Part shown: in pieces, positions 55,493 through 64,000 of the stretch
Layout: every line of letters starts with the position of its first letter
Position numbering within the stretch: position 1 is the stretch's first letter
From: JACKAQ01 sp020634975 [NCBI: Calditrichia bacterium]
GTDB lineage: Bacteria > Calditrichota > Calditrichia > RBG-13-44-9
NCBI GenBank assembly: GCA_020634975.1
Contig: JACKAQ010000002.1
Coordinates: forward strand, 310,001 to 374,000
DNA: 64,000 bases
Direction: 5' to 3'
Translations under genes and position numbers: made by a program
The notes under the pieces: generated by a model
What the model was told of the DNA's origin: nothing
The model's database searches: none
The model's input: only the letters and a program-made list of their open reading frames with translations

Positions 55493-56455
55493 ATGAACGA
55501 AAAAAACAGACCACAATCATCCACTGAAGATCGCTCACAATCCGATGCCCAACTGCTCAATTTGATGCAAAACGGTAATTTTCAGGCGTTCCGGGCGCTG
55601 TTTTTGCGCCATGCACGCGGCATTTACGATTTGGCGCATACCCAAACCCAGTCGGACAGCGCGGCGCGTCACCTGCTGCAAATTGTTTTTGAGCGATTTT
55701 GGGACCGGCGCGGCGCAATTGCTCCCACCGATTCCGCTCGCGGATATTTGATGGAAATTGCCGACGACGTTTTCCCGGCGATTCCGGTAAATGTCAATCC
55801 TGAAGTGCGCGAAATTGCCGAAGATCCCGATATCGAAAAATTGTGGCAAAAATTCGAGAGCAGAATGAGCAGCGCCAGCCGCAATCAGCCCTCCGGCAGC
55901 GAATTCTCCCGGGCGTTCCGGCGATTCAGCAGCCGCATTTTGCCGCAGCGACGCTTTCGCCCAACCTATTTATCAATGGTTATTGTCATGTTTGCCATGC
56001 TGGTGATTTATGCCTGGTTCAAAAATCACGAGATGAGCGGCATCACCGAAATCCGCACCAAAACCGGCGAAACACTCGAACGAAAGTTGCCGGACGGATC
56101 GAAAACGACCGTCAACGAACAGTCGAAACTGCGATTTGCCAATCGCTTCAGCGATTCGTTGCGGGTGGTATTTCTCACCGGCGAAGCGACATTTACCGGC
56201 ATTCCCGAAAATAATCGCGCGTTTGCCATTGTTACCAACGAGGCCGCTGCAACCTTGTTTGGCACCGATACCACCATTTTTAGCGTCGCCAGCCGCGATA
56301 GCGTCACCACCGTAACCGTGCAACGAGGATTTGTGGCGTTTCGCGCGATTCGCGACAGCGCCGGACCGGAAATCTACATTTCGGCGGGAAATGCCGCAAC
56401 CTGCCGATTCAATCACGATCCGGTTGCGTTCACAGCAGATACAACTGGGCTGTAA
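55493..56455 (+). CDS. Fusion of sigma-70 region 2-like domain with FecR domain
   Basis: The 320-residue protein starts with residues about 18-85 resembling ECF sigma region 2 (SDAQLLNLMQNGNFQAFRAL, LLQIVFERFWDRRGAI, DSARGYLMEIADDVFP). There is no region 4. A membrane helix near 160-178 (LSMVIVMFAMLVIYAWF) is followed by a FecR domain (IRTKTGETLERKLPDGSKTT, VNEQSKLRFANRF, VVFLTGEATFTGI). FecR proteins are periplasmic sensors/anti-sigma factors. Here a vestigial sigma domain appears joined to the anti-sigma. It begins 15 bp after the kinase stop, so it is probably in its operon. A real sigma activity is unlikely without region 4. Confidence 0.75.
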   Translation: MNEKNRPQSSTEDRSQSDAQLLNLMQNGNFQAFRALFLRHARGIYDLAHTQTQSDSAARHLLQIVFERFWDRRGAIAPTDSARGYLMEIADDVFPAIPVNVNPEVREIAEDPDIEKLWQKFESRMSSASRNQPSGSEFSRAFRRFSSRILPQRRFRPTYLSMVIVMFAMLVIYAWFKNHEMSGITEIRTKTGETLERKLPDGSKTTVNEQSKLRFANRFSDSLRVVFLTGEATFTGIPENNRAFAIVTNEAAATLFGTDTTIFSVASRDSVTTVTVQRGFVAFRAIRDSAGPEIYISAGNAATCRFNHDPVAFTADTTGL

Positions 56456-56616
56456 CACATTGGATTTTTTGTTTTTTACCTATTTTTCTGCGGTTATATT
56501 TGGCAATTGTAATATTCAAAACACAAGAATTTTTACATTGGGAAACGGTCGCGAAGATTCCGTTTCCTGCACAGGCTATACGCATTTTCGATGAACATTC
56601 AATTTGAGGGAGACCA

Positions 56617-57486
56617 ATGAAAGGGATCGTTTTAGCCGGTGGTTCCGGCACGCGACTGTATCCGATTACCCGTGTGGTCAGCAAACAATTGCTGCCTGTT
56701 TACGACAAACCGATGATTTATTACCCGCTCTCCGTGCTGATGCTGGCCGGTATCCGCGAAATTTTGATCATTTCCACACCGGAAGATTTGCCGCGTTTCC
56801 GCGATTTGCTCGGCGACGGATCGCAACTCGGTCTGTCATTTGAATATGTGGTGCAACCACGACCGGAAGGGCTGGCGCAGGCGTTTATCCTCGGAAAACC
56901 GTTTATCGGCAACGATTCCGTTTGCCTCATTTTAGGGGATAACATCTTTTATGGCCACGATTTACAGAAAATTTTCAAACGCTGTGCAACACTGGATGAC
57001 GGCGGCATTGTTTTCGGATATCTGGTGAAAGATCCGGAGCGATACGGCGTTGTTTCATTTGACAAAGACGGCAACGTGCTGAATATCGAGGAAAAACCGC
57101 AGCAGCCGAAATCCAAATACGCTGTGCCGGGGTTGTATTTTTACGATAACAACGTTATCGAAATTGCCGAAAATCTGGCACCTTCCCCGCGCGGCGAGCT
57201 GGAAATTACCGATGTGAACAAGGCGTATCTGAAAGCCGGAAAGCTGAAAGTGGAGTTGCTCGGGCGCGGATTTGCCTGGCTTGATACCGGCACACACGAT
57301 TCGCTGTATCAGGCGTCCAATTACATTGAGGCAATCGAACAACGTCAGGGATTGAAAATCGCATGTCTGGAAGAAATTGCCTATCGCCAAAAATTTATCG
57401 ATGCCAAACAACTGGCATTTTTGGCGAAGGATATGCTCAAAAATGAATACGGTAAATATTTGATGGACATTTTGAAAGAAGAATAA
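56617..57486 (+). CDS. rmlA: Glucose-1-phosphate thymidylyltransferase
   Basis: The 289-residue protein matches RmlA/RfbA along its length: nucleotide-binding [71 protein letters not shown]-like [20 protein letters not shown] and the allosteric-site end [20 protein letters not shown]. It makes dTDP-glucose from dTTP and glucose-1-phosphate, the first step of dTDP-rhamnose synthesis. The rmlBCD genes are not in the window, so the pathway genes are dispersed or this copy serves another dTDP-sugar. GAGGGAGA precedes the ATG. Confidence 0.96.
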   Translation: MKGIVLAGGSGTRLYPITRVVSKQLLPVYDKPMIYYPLSVLMLAGIREILIISTPEDLPRFRDLLGDGSQLGLSFEYVVQPRPEGLAQAFILGKPFIGNDSVCLILGDNIFYGHDLQKIFKRCATLDDGGIVFGYLVKDPERYGVVSFDKDGNVLNIEEKPQQPKSKYAVPGLYFYDNNVIEIAENLAPSPRGELEITDVNKAYLKAGKLKVELLGRGFAWLDTGTHDSLYQASNYIEAIEQRQGLKIACLEEIAYRQKFIDAKQLAFLAKDMLKNEYGKYLMDILKEE

Positions 57487-57612
57487 ATCAGCATTTTTCG
57501 ATGCAAACAGCGATCGCGATGGGTGACATTCGTCGCGCAGTCAATACACGGAAATAAAAAGTTAACAAAGCGGTTAGGGAACGAACCATCATCCAAACAT
57601 GAGGGATTATAA

Positions 57613-59322
57613 ATGAATTTCAACAATCGCATCATTTTGATGCTATTTGCACTGACCGGATTTGGCGCAGTGCTGGCGCAGCCGCAGATCCGTACATCGG
57701 CGGACACACTGAATTTTGAAACCCCGCGATACACATCCACCACAAAATATATGACCATTTTTAACGATGGTAATCAACCGTTGGACCTGTCGATTACCGA
57801 TGCAGTGCCGAGCAGCGCTCTTCGTTTTTCGGGTGAAACCCGGCACATCGATGCGCAACAATCCCGCGATTTTATCGAAAAACTGGCGAACATCCGCTTC
57901 GATGCATCGGATGTTCAACGTCCTGATTATTCTGGAATTAGCGCATCGCCAAATGCGGTGCTCATCAGCGATTCAGCCAACGATTCCAATTTTCCGGGAC
58001 TCGATCTCGTTTCTGTTGAATACAGCGAAGATTTCTTTTCATATATTTTCAAACTCACTTTTTCCGGAACACCGGATACCAATTCGGTAGCGGTCATTTC
58101 GGTGGACACCGATCAAAATATGGCAACCGGCAGTTTTCCCGCACCGCTGGGCTTTGGTCCGGTATTTTTTGATATCGGTTCGGAATACGAAATTATTTTT
58201 GATATCGGCGGGATTTTGAGCGACACATTGGGCATTCCACCGGCGGCAATCATTATCGCAGGCGGCGATACCACGCTCACGCCAATCGGAGTAACGATTC
58301 TCGCTTTCAGCGGAAACACCGTGACCGGCACATTTCTAAAATTGTTAACTCCAAATCTCGACCTTGATGACAACATGAATGCCGGGGCCATTACGTTGCC
58401 GTTGGGTACATTGGGCATCCCGGACTTTGCCCCAAATTACGGTCACGGTGGTGTTGGATCGGAATTGGGTGTCAGTTGGCTGGCGCAAAGTGATACTACC
58501 GGAAATTCGGCAACGCCGTTCACGGCGCAAATTGCAGCGGGCGGATCACTGGATATTGCGGTAAAACTTGCCGCCGTTGAGCCGGAAGGCAGCTATCCCG
58601 CGCAATTAAATATCAATAATAATAGCAGCAATCAACCCAATTTAGTTGTCCCGGTAAATGTTGCTATCGGTGGAATCGCTGCACCGGTTATCAGCGTTGT
58701 GCCGGAGATAATTACAGATACGCTGAAATTGAACGATCCGCCAAAAACCGTTGTTCTAAGCGTATTGAATTCGGGCAGCGGCTCGCTCACCTGTTTTATC
58801 GGCGATTCGCTCGGCGAGGGGGAAAGCTGGCTGAGTGTTGCCGATTTACCAATTTTTCAGGTCGAAAGCGGTGAAACACACGAAGTGCTGATCTCGCTGG
58901 TGCCGGACGGGTTGAACGTCGGTGCAACTTACAGCGGTGTGTTGTTTATCAATTCCAACGATCTGGATAACCCGCGCGTTGCGGTGCCGGTTCAATTGAC
59001 CATCGAACCATCCACAGCTATCGCTGGTGAAACCATTTTTCCCGGTGAATTTGCGTTGCACACCAATTACCCAAATCCGTTCAATCCCGAAACCCACATT
59101 GGTTTCGATGTCGCTGAACCCGCAACGGTTGAGTTGGCGATTTTCAATTTACTCGGTCAAAAAGTGCGTACTTTATTCAACGGATTGCGTTCCGCCGGGC
59201 AGTTCAGCGAGGTTTGGGATGGGAAAAATGATGCTGGAATAATGGTCGGCAGCGGCGTTTATCTGGTTCGCTATCGCACGCCGCAGGGCAGTTTCAGCCG
59301 AAAAATAATGTTCGCCAGGTAG
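57613..59322 (+). CDS. Secreted protein with C-terminal type IX-style sorting domain
   Basis: The 569-residue protein has a signal peptide (MLFALTGFGAVLAQ) and two Ig-like segments typical of choice-of-anchor domains (LNFETPRYTSTTKYMTIFND; ITDTLKLNDPPKTVVLSVLN). It ends with the FlgD-like/T9SS sorting domain FALHTNYPNPFNPETHIGFD, then LAIFNLLGQKVRTLFNG and SGVYLVRYRTPQGSFSRK. It is probably exported to the cell surface or medium by a type IX-like route. The catalytic part, if any, is not recognised; the middle is beta-rich. GAGGG precedes the ATG. The stop is 3 bp before the next gene. Confidence 0.82.
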   Translation: MNFNNRIILMLFALTGFGAVLAQPQIRTSADTLNFETPRYTSTTKYMTIFNDGNQPLDLSITDAVPSSALRFSGETRHIDAQQSRDFIEKLANIRFDASDVQRPDYSGISASPNAVLISDSANDSNFPGLDLVSVEYSEDFFSYIFKLTFSGTPDTNSVAVISVDTDQNMATGSFPAPLGFGPVFFDIGSEYEIIFDIGGILSDTLGIPPAAIIIAGGDTTLTPIGVTILAFSGNTVTGTFLKLLTPNLDLDDNMNAGAITLPLGTLGIPDFAPNYGHGGVGSELGVSWLAQSDTTGNSATPFTAQIAAGGSLDIAVKLAAVEPEGSYPAQLNINNNSSNQPNLVVPVNVAIGGIAAPVISVVPEIITDTLKLNDPPKTVVLSVLNSGSGSLTCFIGDSLGEGESWLSVADLPIFQVESGETHEVLISLVPDGLNVGATYSGVLFINSNDLDNPRVAVPVQLTIEPSTAIAGETIFPGEFALHTNYPNPFNPETHIGFDVAEPATVELAIFNLLGQKVRTLFNGLRSAGQFSEVWDGKNDAGIMVGSGVYLVRYRTPQGSFSRKIMFAR

Positions 59323-59325
59323 CCG

Positions 59326-60843
59326 ATGAATGTCGCACATTCGATGGAACCGGTGCCGCCCGGCGATTGGCAGACAATCGGGCTGGCGTTTGTGGGAATT
59401 ATGCTGCTGATCGGCGCGTCGGAAGGATTGCGCCGGTCACTCGGGTGGCCGGAAGAATTCACCCGGAAATTTGTGCATATTTTGGTTGGCGTGATGATGT
59501 TTTTCATCCCGATTTTGCTGGACACCGCGCTACCGATGGTGTTGATTGCACTGCTGTTTATCGTTGTAAATTTGGTCGCATTGCAAAAAGGACTGCTGAA
59601 AGGCATGCACGGCGCCCGGCATAGCTACGGCACCGTGTTTTATCCGCTTTCATTTTTGATACTGGTTGTGCTGTGCTGGCCGGAAAATATCGTTGTCATT
59701 ATTGCGCCGATGATGGTGTTGGCACTCGGCGATGCCGCCGCCGCAATTGTCGGCGAAAGCCTCAAACAACCGCACGAATATGTGCTCATCCGCGACCGGA
59801 AATCGTTCGAAGGCTCGTTCACGATGTTTTTGGTGAGCGCCATCGTGATTTTTCTGGTACTCAACTTTTATCCCTTTCAGCCATTAAATGCCCTTTCCGG
59901 CGGCGATGTGTTGTGGTTTGCGCTGGTTGCCGGATTGCTCGTTACCGCAGCGGAAGCACTCAGCAGCAAAGGTAGCGACAATCTTTCGGTTCCGCTGAGC
60001 ACCGCGCTGGTGCTGTATTTTTTCCTGAACCATTCACCGGACGAAAATTTGCGCTTTACGATTGGCGTAGCGTTGGGGTTGGTGGCAGCGCTCGTTTCGC
60101 TGAAACTGCGCTTTCTGTCCGAAAGCGGCGCCGTTGCCACATTTTTATTGGCCAGCATTATTTTCGGATTTGGCGGCTGGCGGTGGACCGTGCCGATTCT
60201 GACATTTTTTGTGTTGTCCAGCTTGCTGTCGAAAAGCGGCAAAGCGATCAAAAAACAGTTCGACCTCATTTTTGAAAAGGGGGACCGGCGCGATTGGGCA
60301 CAGGTTGTCGCAAATGGCGGCATTGCCGGGATGTTGATGATCGCCTTTATGTTTTTCGGCGATAACCGTTTGTTTCTGCTATATTTGGCGTCGCTGGCTG
60401 CGGCAACAGCTGATTCGTGGGGAACGGAAATTGGGACTTTTTTTCGCTGGCAGCCGCGATTAATCACCAATTTTCGAACGGTGGAACCGGGAACATCCGG
60501 CGGCATAACACTACCGGGAACCGTTGGCGGCGGTATCGGTGCGTTTGTGATTGCGCTGAGCGGCTGGCTGGTTTTTCCGGAAATCGCCGGCGATTCGCCG
60601 CTATCATTTATAGCGATAATCACCGGTTGCGGCATTGCCGGGAGTTTATTGGACAGCATGCTCGGCGCAACGGTTCAATCGCAATTTCGCTGTCACATTT
60701 GCGGTAAAATTACCGAACGCACTTCGCACTGCGACGATTCGCCGACGGCGCTGATATCCGGTTTTCGCCGGATAAACAACGATTTGGTTAATATCTTGTG
60801 CAATGCATTCGCACCGCTGCTCTGCTGGTTTCTGATTCAATAA
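59326..60843 (+). CDS. Polyprenol/phytol kinase-like plus DUF92 fusion protein
   Basis: The 505-residue protein has about twelve membrane helices. The first half resembles SEC59/VTE5-type CTP-dependent dolichol or phytol kinases (RKFVHILVGVMMFFIP, ALGDAAAAIVGESL, RKSFEGSFTMFLVSA). The second half, from about 255, is DUF92 (SESGAVATFLLASIIFGFGG, AAATADSWGTEIGTFFRWQP, RTVEPGTSGGITLPGTVGGG), the family of plant VTE6 phytyl-phosphate kinase. The two act in sequence in phytol salvage, so a fused isoprenoid-alcohol phosphorylating enzyme is likely. The actual substrate is unknown. CAGG lies before the ATG. Confidence 0.85.
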   Translation: MNVAHSMEPVPPGDWQTIGLAFVGIMLLIGASEGLRRSLGWPEEFTRKFVHILVGVMMFFIPILLDTALPMVLIALLFIVVNLVALQKGLLKGMHGARHSYGTVFYPLSFLILVVLCWPENIVVIIAPMMVLALGDAAAAIVGESLKQPHEYVLIRDRKSFEGSFTMFLVSAIVIFLVLNFYPFQPLNALSGGDVLWFALVAGLLVTAAEALSSKGSDNLSVPLSTALVLYFFLNHSPDENLRFTIGVALGLVAALVSLKLRFLSESGAVATFLLASIIFGFGGWRWTVPILTFFVLSSLLSKSGKAIKKQFDLIFEKGDRRDWAQVVANGGIAGMLMIAFMFFGDNRLFLLYLASLAAATADSWGTEIGTFFRWQPRLITNFRTVEPGTSGGITLPGTVGGGIGAFVIALSGWLVFPEIAGDSPLSFIAIITGCGIAGSLLDSMLGATVQSQFRCHICGKITERTSHCDDSPTALISGFRRINNDLVNILCNAFAPLLCWFLIQ

Positions 60844-60867
60844 TCAAAAAATGAAAACGATCAAGTG

Positions 60868-62358
60868 ATGAAAAAACAATTATTTATCCTGCTATTTGGA
60901 TTAACATTTTTGCTACTGTTCACCAGTTGCCAAAACGAATTGAGCCGAAGGTTGGACAGGCTTGCATTATGGGAAACCACCGCGCTCAAGCTGGAAAAAC
61001 AGCAGGCATTGCTGTGGTGGTATTATTTTACCGAAAACCGCCCGATGCAATTGGCGGAATCGTTCGCGCTTCATCCTGAATTTACATCGCCGGATTCCAT
61101 CCGTTTTGCCCGCGAAACACTGGCGATGATCACAGAAAATAAGTCGCAACAGGCGGCTTTGCGTCCACTGGTTCGTTATCTCGAACAAACCTATTTTCGC
61201 GCTCGCGCCGCTGCGGATTACGACAGAATTCGTCAATTGAATGACAGCAAATTTGTGGTGCCGGGAATAGGGGAGGTGCAATTTAGTGAAATCGGCAGAT
61301 TGTTACCCACGTTGAATCCGGCGAAACAGCAGGCTGTATTGAAAGCTGCGTATCCAAATTCAGTAGCGATGGTTGCCATTCGCAATCACATGCGCACTGA
61401 ACTGGCTGATGCTGCGGAGCAGCTGGGTTTTATTGATTTGAACGCCGCAATGGACAGCCTGTATTTTGCCGGCGGCACTCCGGATATTACGCCAAATCGA
61501 TGGATTGTTCAAACGCAAACGGCATACGACAGCCTGTTCCGGGAACTGTTTTGGAACGAAAACACCCAAAATTTTACCGCAACAATTGAGGATTTGCTGC
61601 AGGTGATCCAACATCCCGGAATCAGTCGTGTGTTGAATGCGCAACAAATGTTATCCAGCGGAGAAAATTTGCTGCGCGGGTTGGGAATTCGGTTGAATCG
61701 CCAATCGGGGTTGACTGTCGATACACTCGAAAACCGCAACTTTTCCGGAAAAACGGTTGCGATCGAAATTCCGTCGGACATCCGTATGGTCGTTTCCCCC
61801 AATGCTGGATTACTTAGCTATGTTGAATATTATCAATCGCTTGGCAGCGTAGAATCTGTGTTGATGAATCAGGAACAGAATGCTATTTCGCGATACATTC
61901 GTAACCCGTGGCAGCAATCGCTGTCTGGTATTTTCGAACAACTGCTGCAGTCTCCGGTTTGGTTGGCTGCGAATTTTGACAGCTCGGAAATCGCGACGAA
62001 TCAACTGCGCTCAACCGCCACATTCTGGGCATTTTGGCGATCACGCAGCCTTGCCATTGCTTTGGAATTAACGGAAATTTCTGACCCGAACAGCCAGATC
62101 GATAATTTCGCCAACCGCCTGCAAACGGTAATGCACTTTTCCGCCGATCGTGAAGCGTGTGCCTGGTTGCTGGCGCTCCAACCGTCATTTCCGGAGCTGG
62201 AATCCGGATTTTATCAAGCGGTTTTAGCACCGCAAATGTGCCGCAATTTGCAACAGGAATTCAGTGTACATTGGTTTGAAAACATCGAAGCTGGTAAAAT
62301 GCTGAAGGACTTTTGGGCGAAAGGCAGTCAATTACAATTTTCAGATTTACCCCATTAA
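60868..62358 (+). CDS. Lipoprotein resembling an inactivated M3-type metallopeptidase
   Basis: The start is the ATG at 60868 (a GTG one codon upstream is possible). The 496-residue protein has a lipobox (LFTSCQ) and an all-helical body. The segment SDIRMVVSPNAGLLSYVEYY (about 300) aligns in my memory with the D-x-R-x-V-x-P-x-G-G...Y segment just before HEAGHA in M3/M32-like peptidases. Here the HExxH position reads QSLGS and the later Glu-containing ESFAYLFE reads QSLSGIFEQLLQSPVWL. All zinc ligands seem lost, so it would be a pseudo-enzyme. This parentage is inference. The function is unknown. Confidence 0.5.
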   Translation: MKKQLFILLFGLTFLLLFTSCQNELSRRLDRLALWETTALKLEKQQALLWWYYFTENRPMQLAESFALHPEFTSPDSIRFARETLAMITENKSQQAALRPLVRYLEQTYFRARAAADYDRIRQLNDSKFVVPGIGEVQFSEIGRLLPTLNPAKQQAVLKAAYPNSVAMVAIRNHMRTELADAAEQLGFIDLNAAMDSLYFAGGTPDITPNRWIVQTQTAYDSLFRELFWNENTQNFTATIEDLLQVIQHPGISRVLNAQQMLSSGENLLRGLGIRLNRQSGLTVDTLENRNFSGKTVAIEIPSDIRMVVSPNAGLLSYVEYYQSLGSVESVLMNQEQNAISRYIRNPWQQSLSGIFEQLLQSPVWLAANFDSSEIATNQLRSTATFWAFWRSRSLAIALELTEISDPNSQIDNFANRLQTVMHFSADREACAWLLALQPSFPELESGFYQAVLAPQMCRNLQQEFSVHWFENIEAGKMLKDFWAKGSQLQFSDLPH

Positions 62359-62571
62359 CAGATTTTTTTTCTTGCCAGCAACATTCCCAAAATGTATATT
62401 TAGTGGACATTAATTCACTCCTTTGCTGCAACAGGTGTGATCCCAAAATGGATTTTCAGTGATCACACTGCAACAAACCACGTTTTTTTCCGGGAAGTGC
62501 AATCCTGTATTTTGATGAGTATATTGTCCGCGAATGTTGACGAAGGAACAAAAAAAACAAAATCTGGGCAT

Positions 62572-64000
62572 ATGAATAAAAAAGAATTTCTGATTGTAAA
62601 AGGTGCGCGTGAACATAATTTGCGCAATATTGATGTTTATATCCCGCGTGATAAATTTGTGGTGATCACCGGATTATCCGGTTCGGGAAAATCGAGCTTG
62701 GCATTCGATACAATTTATGCCGAAGGTCAGCGCCGGTATGTTGAATCGCTGAGCGCGTATGCCCGGCAATTTCTTGGCTTAATGGAAAAACCGGATGTGG
62801 ACTATATCGACGGATTGTCGCCGGCAATTTCGATCGAACAGAAAACAACCCATCGCAATCCTCGCTCGACCGTTGGAACGGTCACGGAAATTTATGATTA
62901 TTTGCGATTGCTATTCGCGCGAATCGGTCGGCCGCATTGTTACAATTGCGGTGAACCGATTCACCGGCAAACGTTGCAGGAAATTGTCGATGGTATCCTC
63001 GAACTGCCGGAAGGCGACCGGATTCAGATTTTGGCGCCGGTCGTTCGCGGCAGAAAAGGGGAATACCGGGAATTATTTGAAGAAATCAAACGCGAAGGTT
63101 TTCTGCGTGTCCGGGTGGATGGCGAGCTGCACAGCGTCGAAGATGAAATTACGCTCAACAAAAAAATCAAACATAATATTGAAGTTGTTATCGACCGCCT
63201 GAAAGTGTCTGAGAAAATACGGCAGCGATTGACGGAATCGGTTGAAGTTGCCCTCAAAATGGCCAGCGGACTCATGATTCTCGATCATGTGGATGCTGCG
63301 GAAGAACGGTTGTATAGTGAAAATTTCTCGTGTAAAAATTGCGGCATCAGTTACGAGGAAATCGAACCACGCATGTTTTCGTTCAACAGTCCGTATGGTG
63401 CCTGCCCGAATTGCGACGGGTTGGGCAGTAAGCTGGAAATCGATCCGCGAATGGTGGTGCCGAATCCCGATTTGAGTATCTCAAACGGCGCAGTCGAACC
63501 GCTCGGCGAGGAACGTGCCAGTTGGTATTTTGATATGGTCTCTGCGTTGTCGAAAGAATTTAAATTCAGCCTGCAAACCCCGTGGCGTGATTTGCCGGAA
63601 GAAGTTCGCCAAATTATTTTGTATGGCTCCGATGGCAAAAAAATCAATTTTAAATTTGAGCGCACACATTCCAAATTTGAATTTGCATCGCAATACGAAG
63701 GTGTGATCAACAATTTGTATCGCCGCTACCGGCAAACGGCTTCGCCGCATATCCGCAACTGGATCGAGGGATTTATGAATCCGATCCCGTGTTCGGAATG
63801 CAACGGAAGCCGTTTACGGAAAGAAACGTTGGGTGTTAAAATCAACGATCTCAATATTTCGGAAGTGACGTCAAAAAACATAAAAAATACCCACCGCTTT
63901 TTTGATTCGCTGAACTTGAATGAAACGGAACGCAAAATTGCCGGACAGGTGCTCAAGGAAATTAAGTCCCGATTGGAATTTTTGCTGAATGTCGGATTGG
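62572..64000 (+). CDS. uvrA: UvrABC system protein A, N-terminal half
   Basis: Translation from the ATG at 62572 gives 476 codons that run off the right edge. The N-terminal ATPase starts FLIVKGAREHNLRNIDVYIP, with Walker A GLSGSGKSSLAFDTIYAEGQ, RRYVESLSAYARQFLG and PAISIEQKTTHRNPRSTVGT. Zinc-binding Cys pairs (CYNCG; CKNCG; CPNCDGLG) follow. UvrA scans DNA for bulky lesions and loads UvrB. The C-terminal half is missing because of the window edge. No GGAG-type site is obvious. Confidence 0.96.
   Translation, partial: MNKKEFLIVKGAREHNLRNIDVYIPRDKFVVITGLSGSGKSSLAFDTIYAEGQRRYVESLSAYARQFLGLMEKPDVDYIDGLSPAISIEQKTTHRNPRSTVGTVTEIYDYLRLLFARIGRPHCYNCGEPIHRQTLQEIVDGILELPEGDRIQILAPVVRGRKGEYRELFEEIKREGFLRVRVDGELHSVEDEITLNKKIKHNIEVVIDRLKVSEKIRQRLTESVEVALKMASGLMILDHVDAAEERLYSENFSCKNCGISYEEIEPRMFSFNSPYGACPNCDGLGSKLEIDPRMVVPNPDLSISNGAVEPLGEERASWYFDMVSALSKEFKFSLQTPWRDLPEEVRQIILYGSDGKKINFKFERTHSKFEFASQYEGVINNLYRRYRQTASPHIRNWIEGFMNPIPCSECNGSRLRKETLGVKINDLNISEVTSKNIKNTHRFFDSLNLNETERKIAGQVLKEIKSRLEFLLNVGL

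Noticed and set aside
1-64000. tRNA, rRNA and riboswitch search by eye
   Set aside because: No T-loop/acceptor pattern, rRNA core or known riboswitch consensus was recognised; a tool-based scan (tRNAscan-SE, Rfam) would be decisive.

Overview
The window reads as chromosomal DNA from a Gram-negative member of the FCB superphylum, most like Calditrichota or Ignavibacteriota. The pointers are a secreted protein with a C-terminal 'YPNPFNP' type IX-style sorting domain, a beta-propeller/Y_Y_Y histidine kinase, several OmpA-family envelope proteins, a FecR-type protein and a di-haem peroxidase lipoprotein. This placement is inferred from protein style, not from a marker-gene tree. No rRNA or tRNA was recognised.

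Layout. 1-5.5 kb holds housekeeping and transport genes: a cut-off corA, a DUF432-mscS pair, yaiI, an OMPLA-like gene and a double-receiver protein. 6-16.3 kb is accessory: isolated genes (cytochrome c peroxidase, aldo/keto reductase, serine hydrolase, DUF2200) sit in long stretches of repeats. These include a 7-bp satellite of about 31 copies, about 14 hairpin repeats with an AGGA loop, and mosaic CCCCTCTCC and TCACCCCTCCGGGG hairpin modules. 16.3-22.95 kb is a visibly AT-rich island. It carries a 27-aa hydrophobic peptide with a structured leader, a membrane coiled-coil protein, an FRG-domain protein, a protein with an RN-x-x-H C-terminus and an LRR-Roc-COR (Roco) protein; most are broken by single-base homopolymer indels. 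It looks like a defence or conflict island. The peptide and leader recur at 8.5 and 9.4 kb.

24.3-40.3 kb is a long co-directional envelope-stress cluster: a LuxR-type regulator, three OmpA-family proteins, two Thivi_2564-type and two lmo0937-type mini membrane proteins, two GlsB/YmgE-type proteins, an sll1863-like protein, a C11-like protease, a KH protein, a site-2 protease, a HEAT protein and a prohibitin. Three copies of an undescribed element of about 145 bp (24.99, 31.73 and 38.42 kb) divide it into three blocks. Each copy ends in the same 25-base stretch and has a hairpin with one compensatory base-pair change.

40.5-64 kb is conventional: a B12-binding radical SAM enzyme, sbcC-sbcD, a large SNF2 helicase, a HemW-like enzyme overlapping a propeller kinase and followed by a sigma-region-2/FecR fusion, rmlA, a secreted sorting-domain protein, a polyprenol kinase/DUF92 fusion, a lipoprotein resembling an inactivated M3-type peptidase, and the start of uvrA.

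Frameshifts are almost all one-base changes in homopolymers and are concentrated between 6 and 29 kb. Part of the apparent decay may therefore be sequencing error, and each case is flagged.
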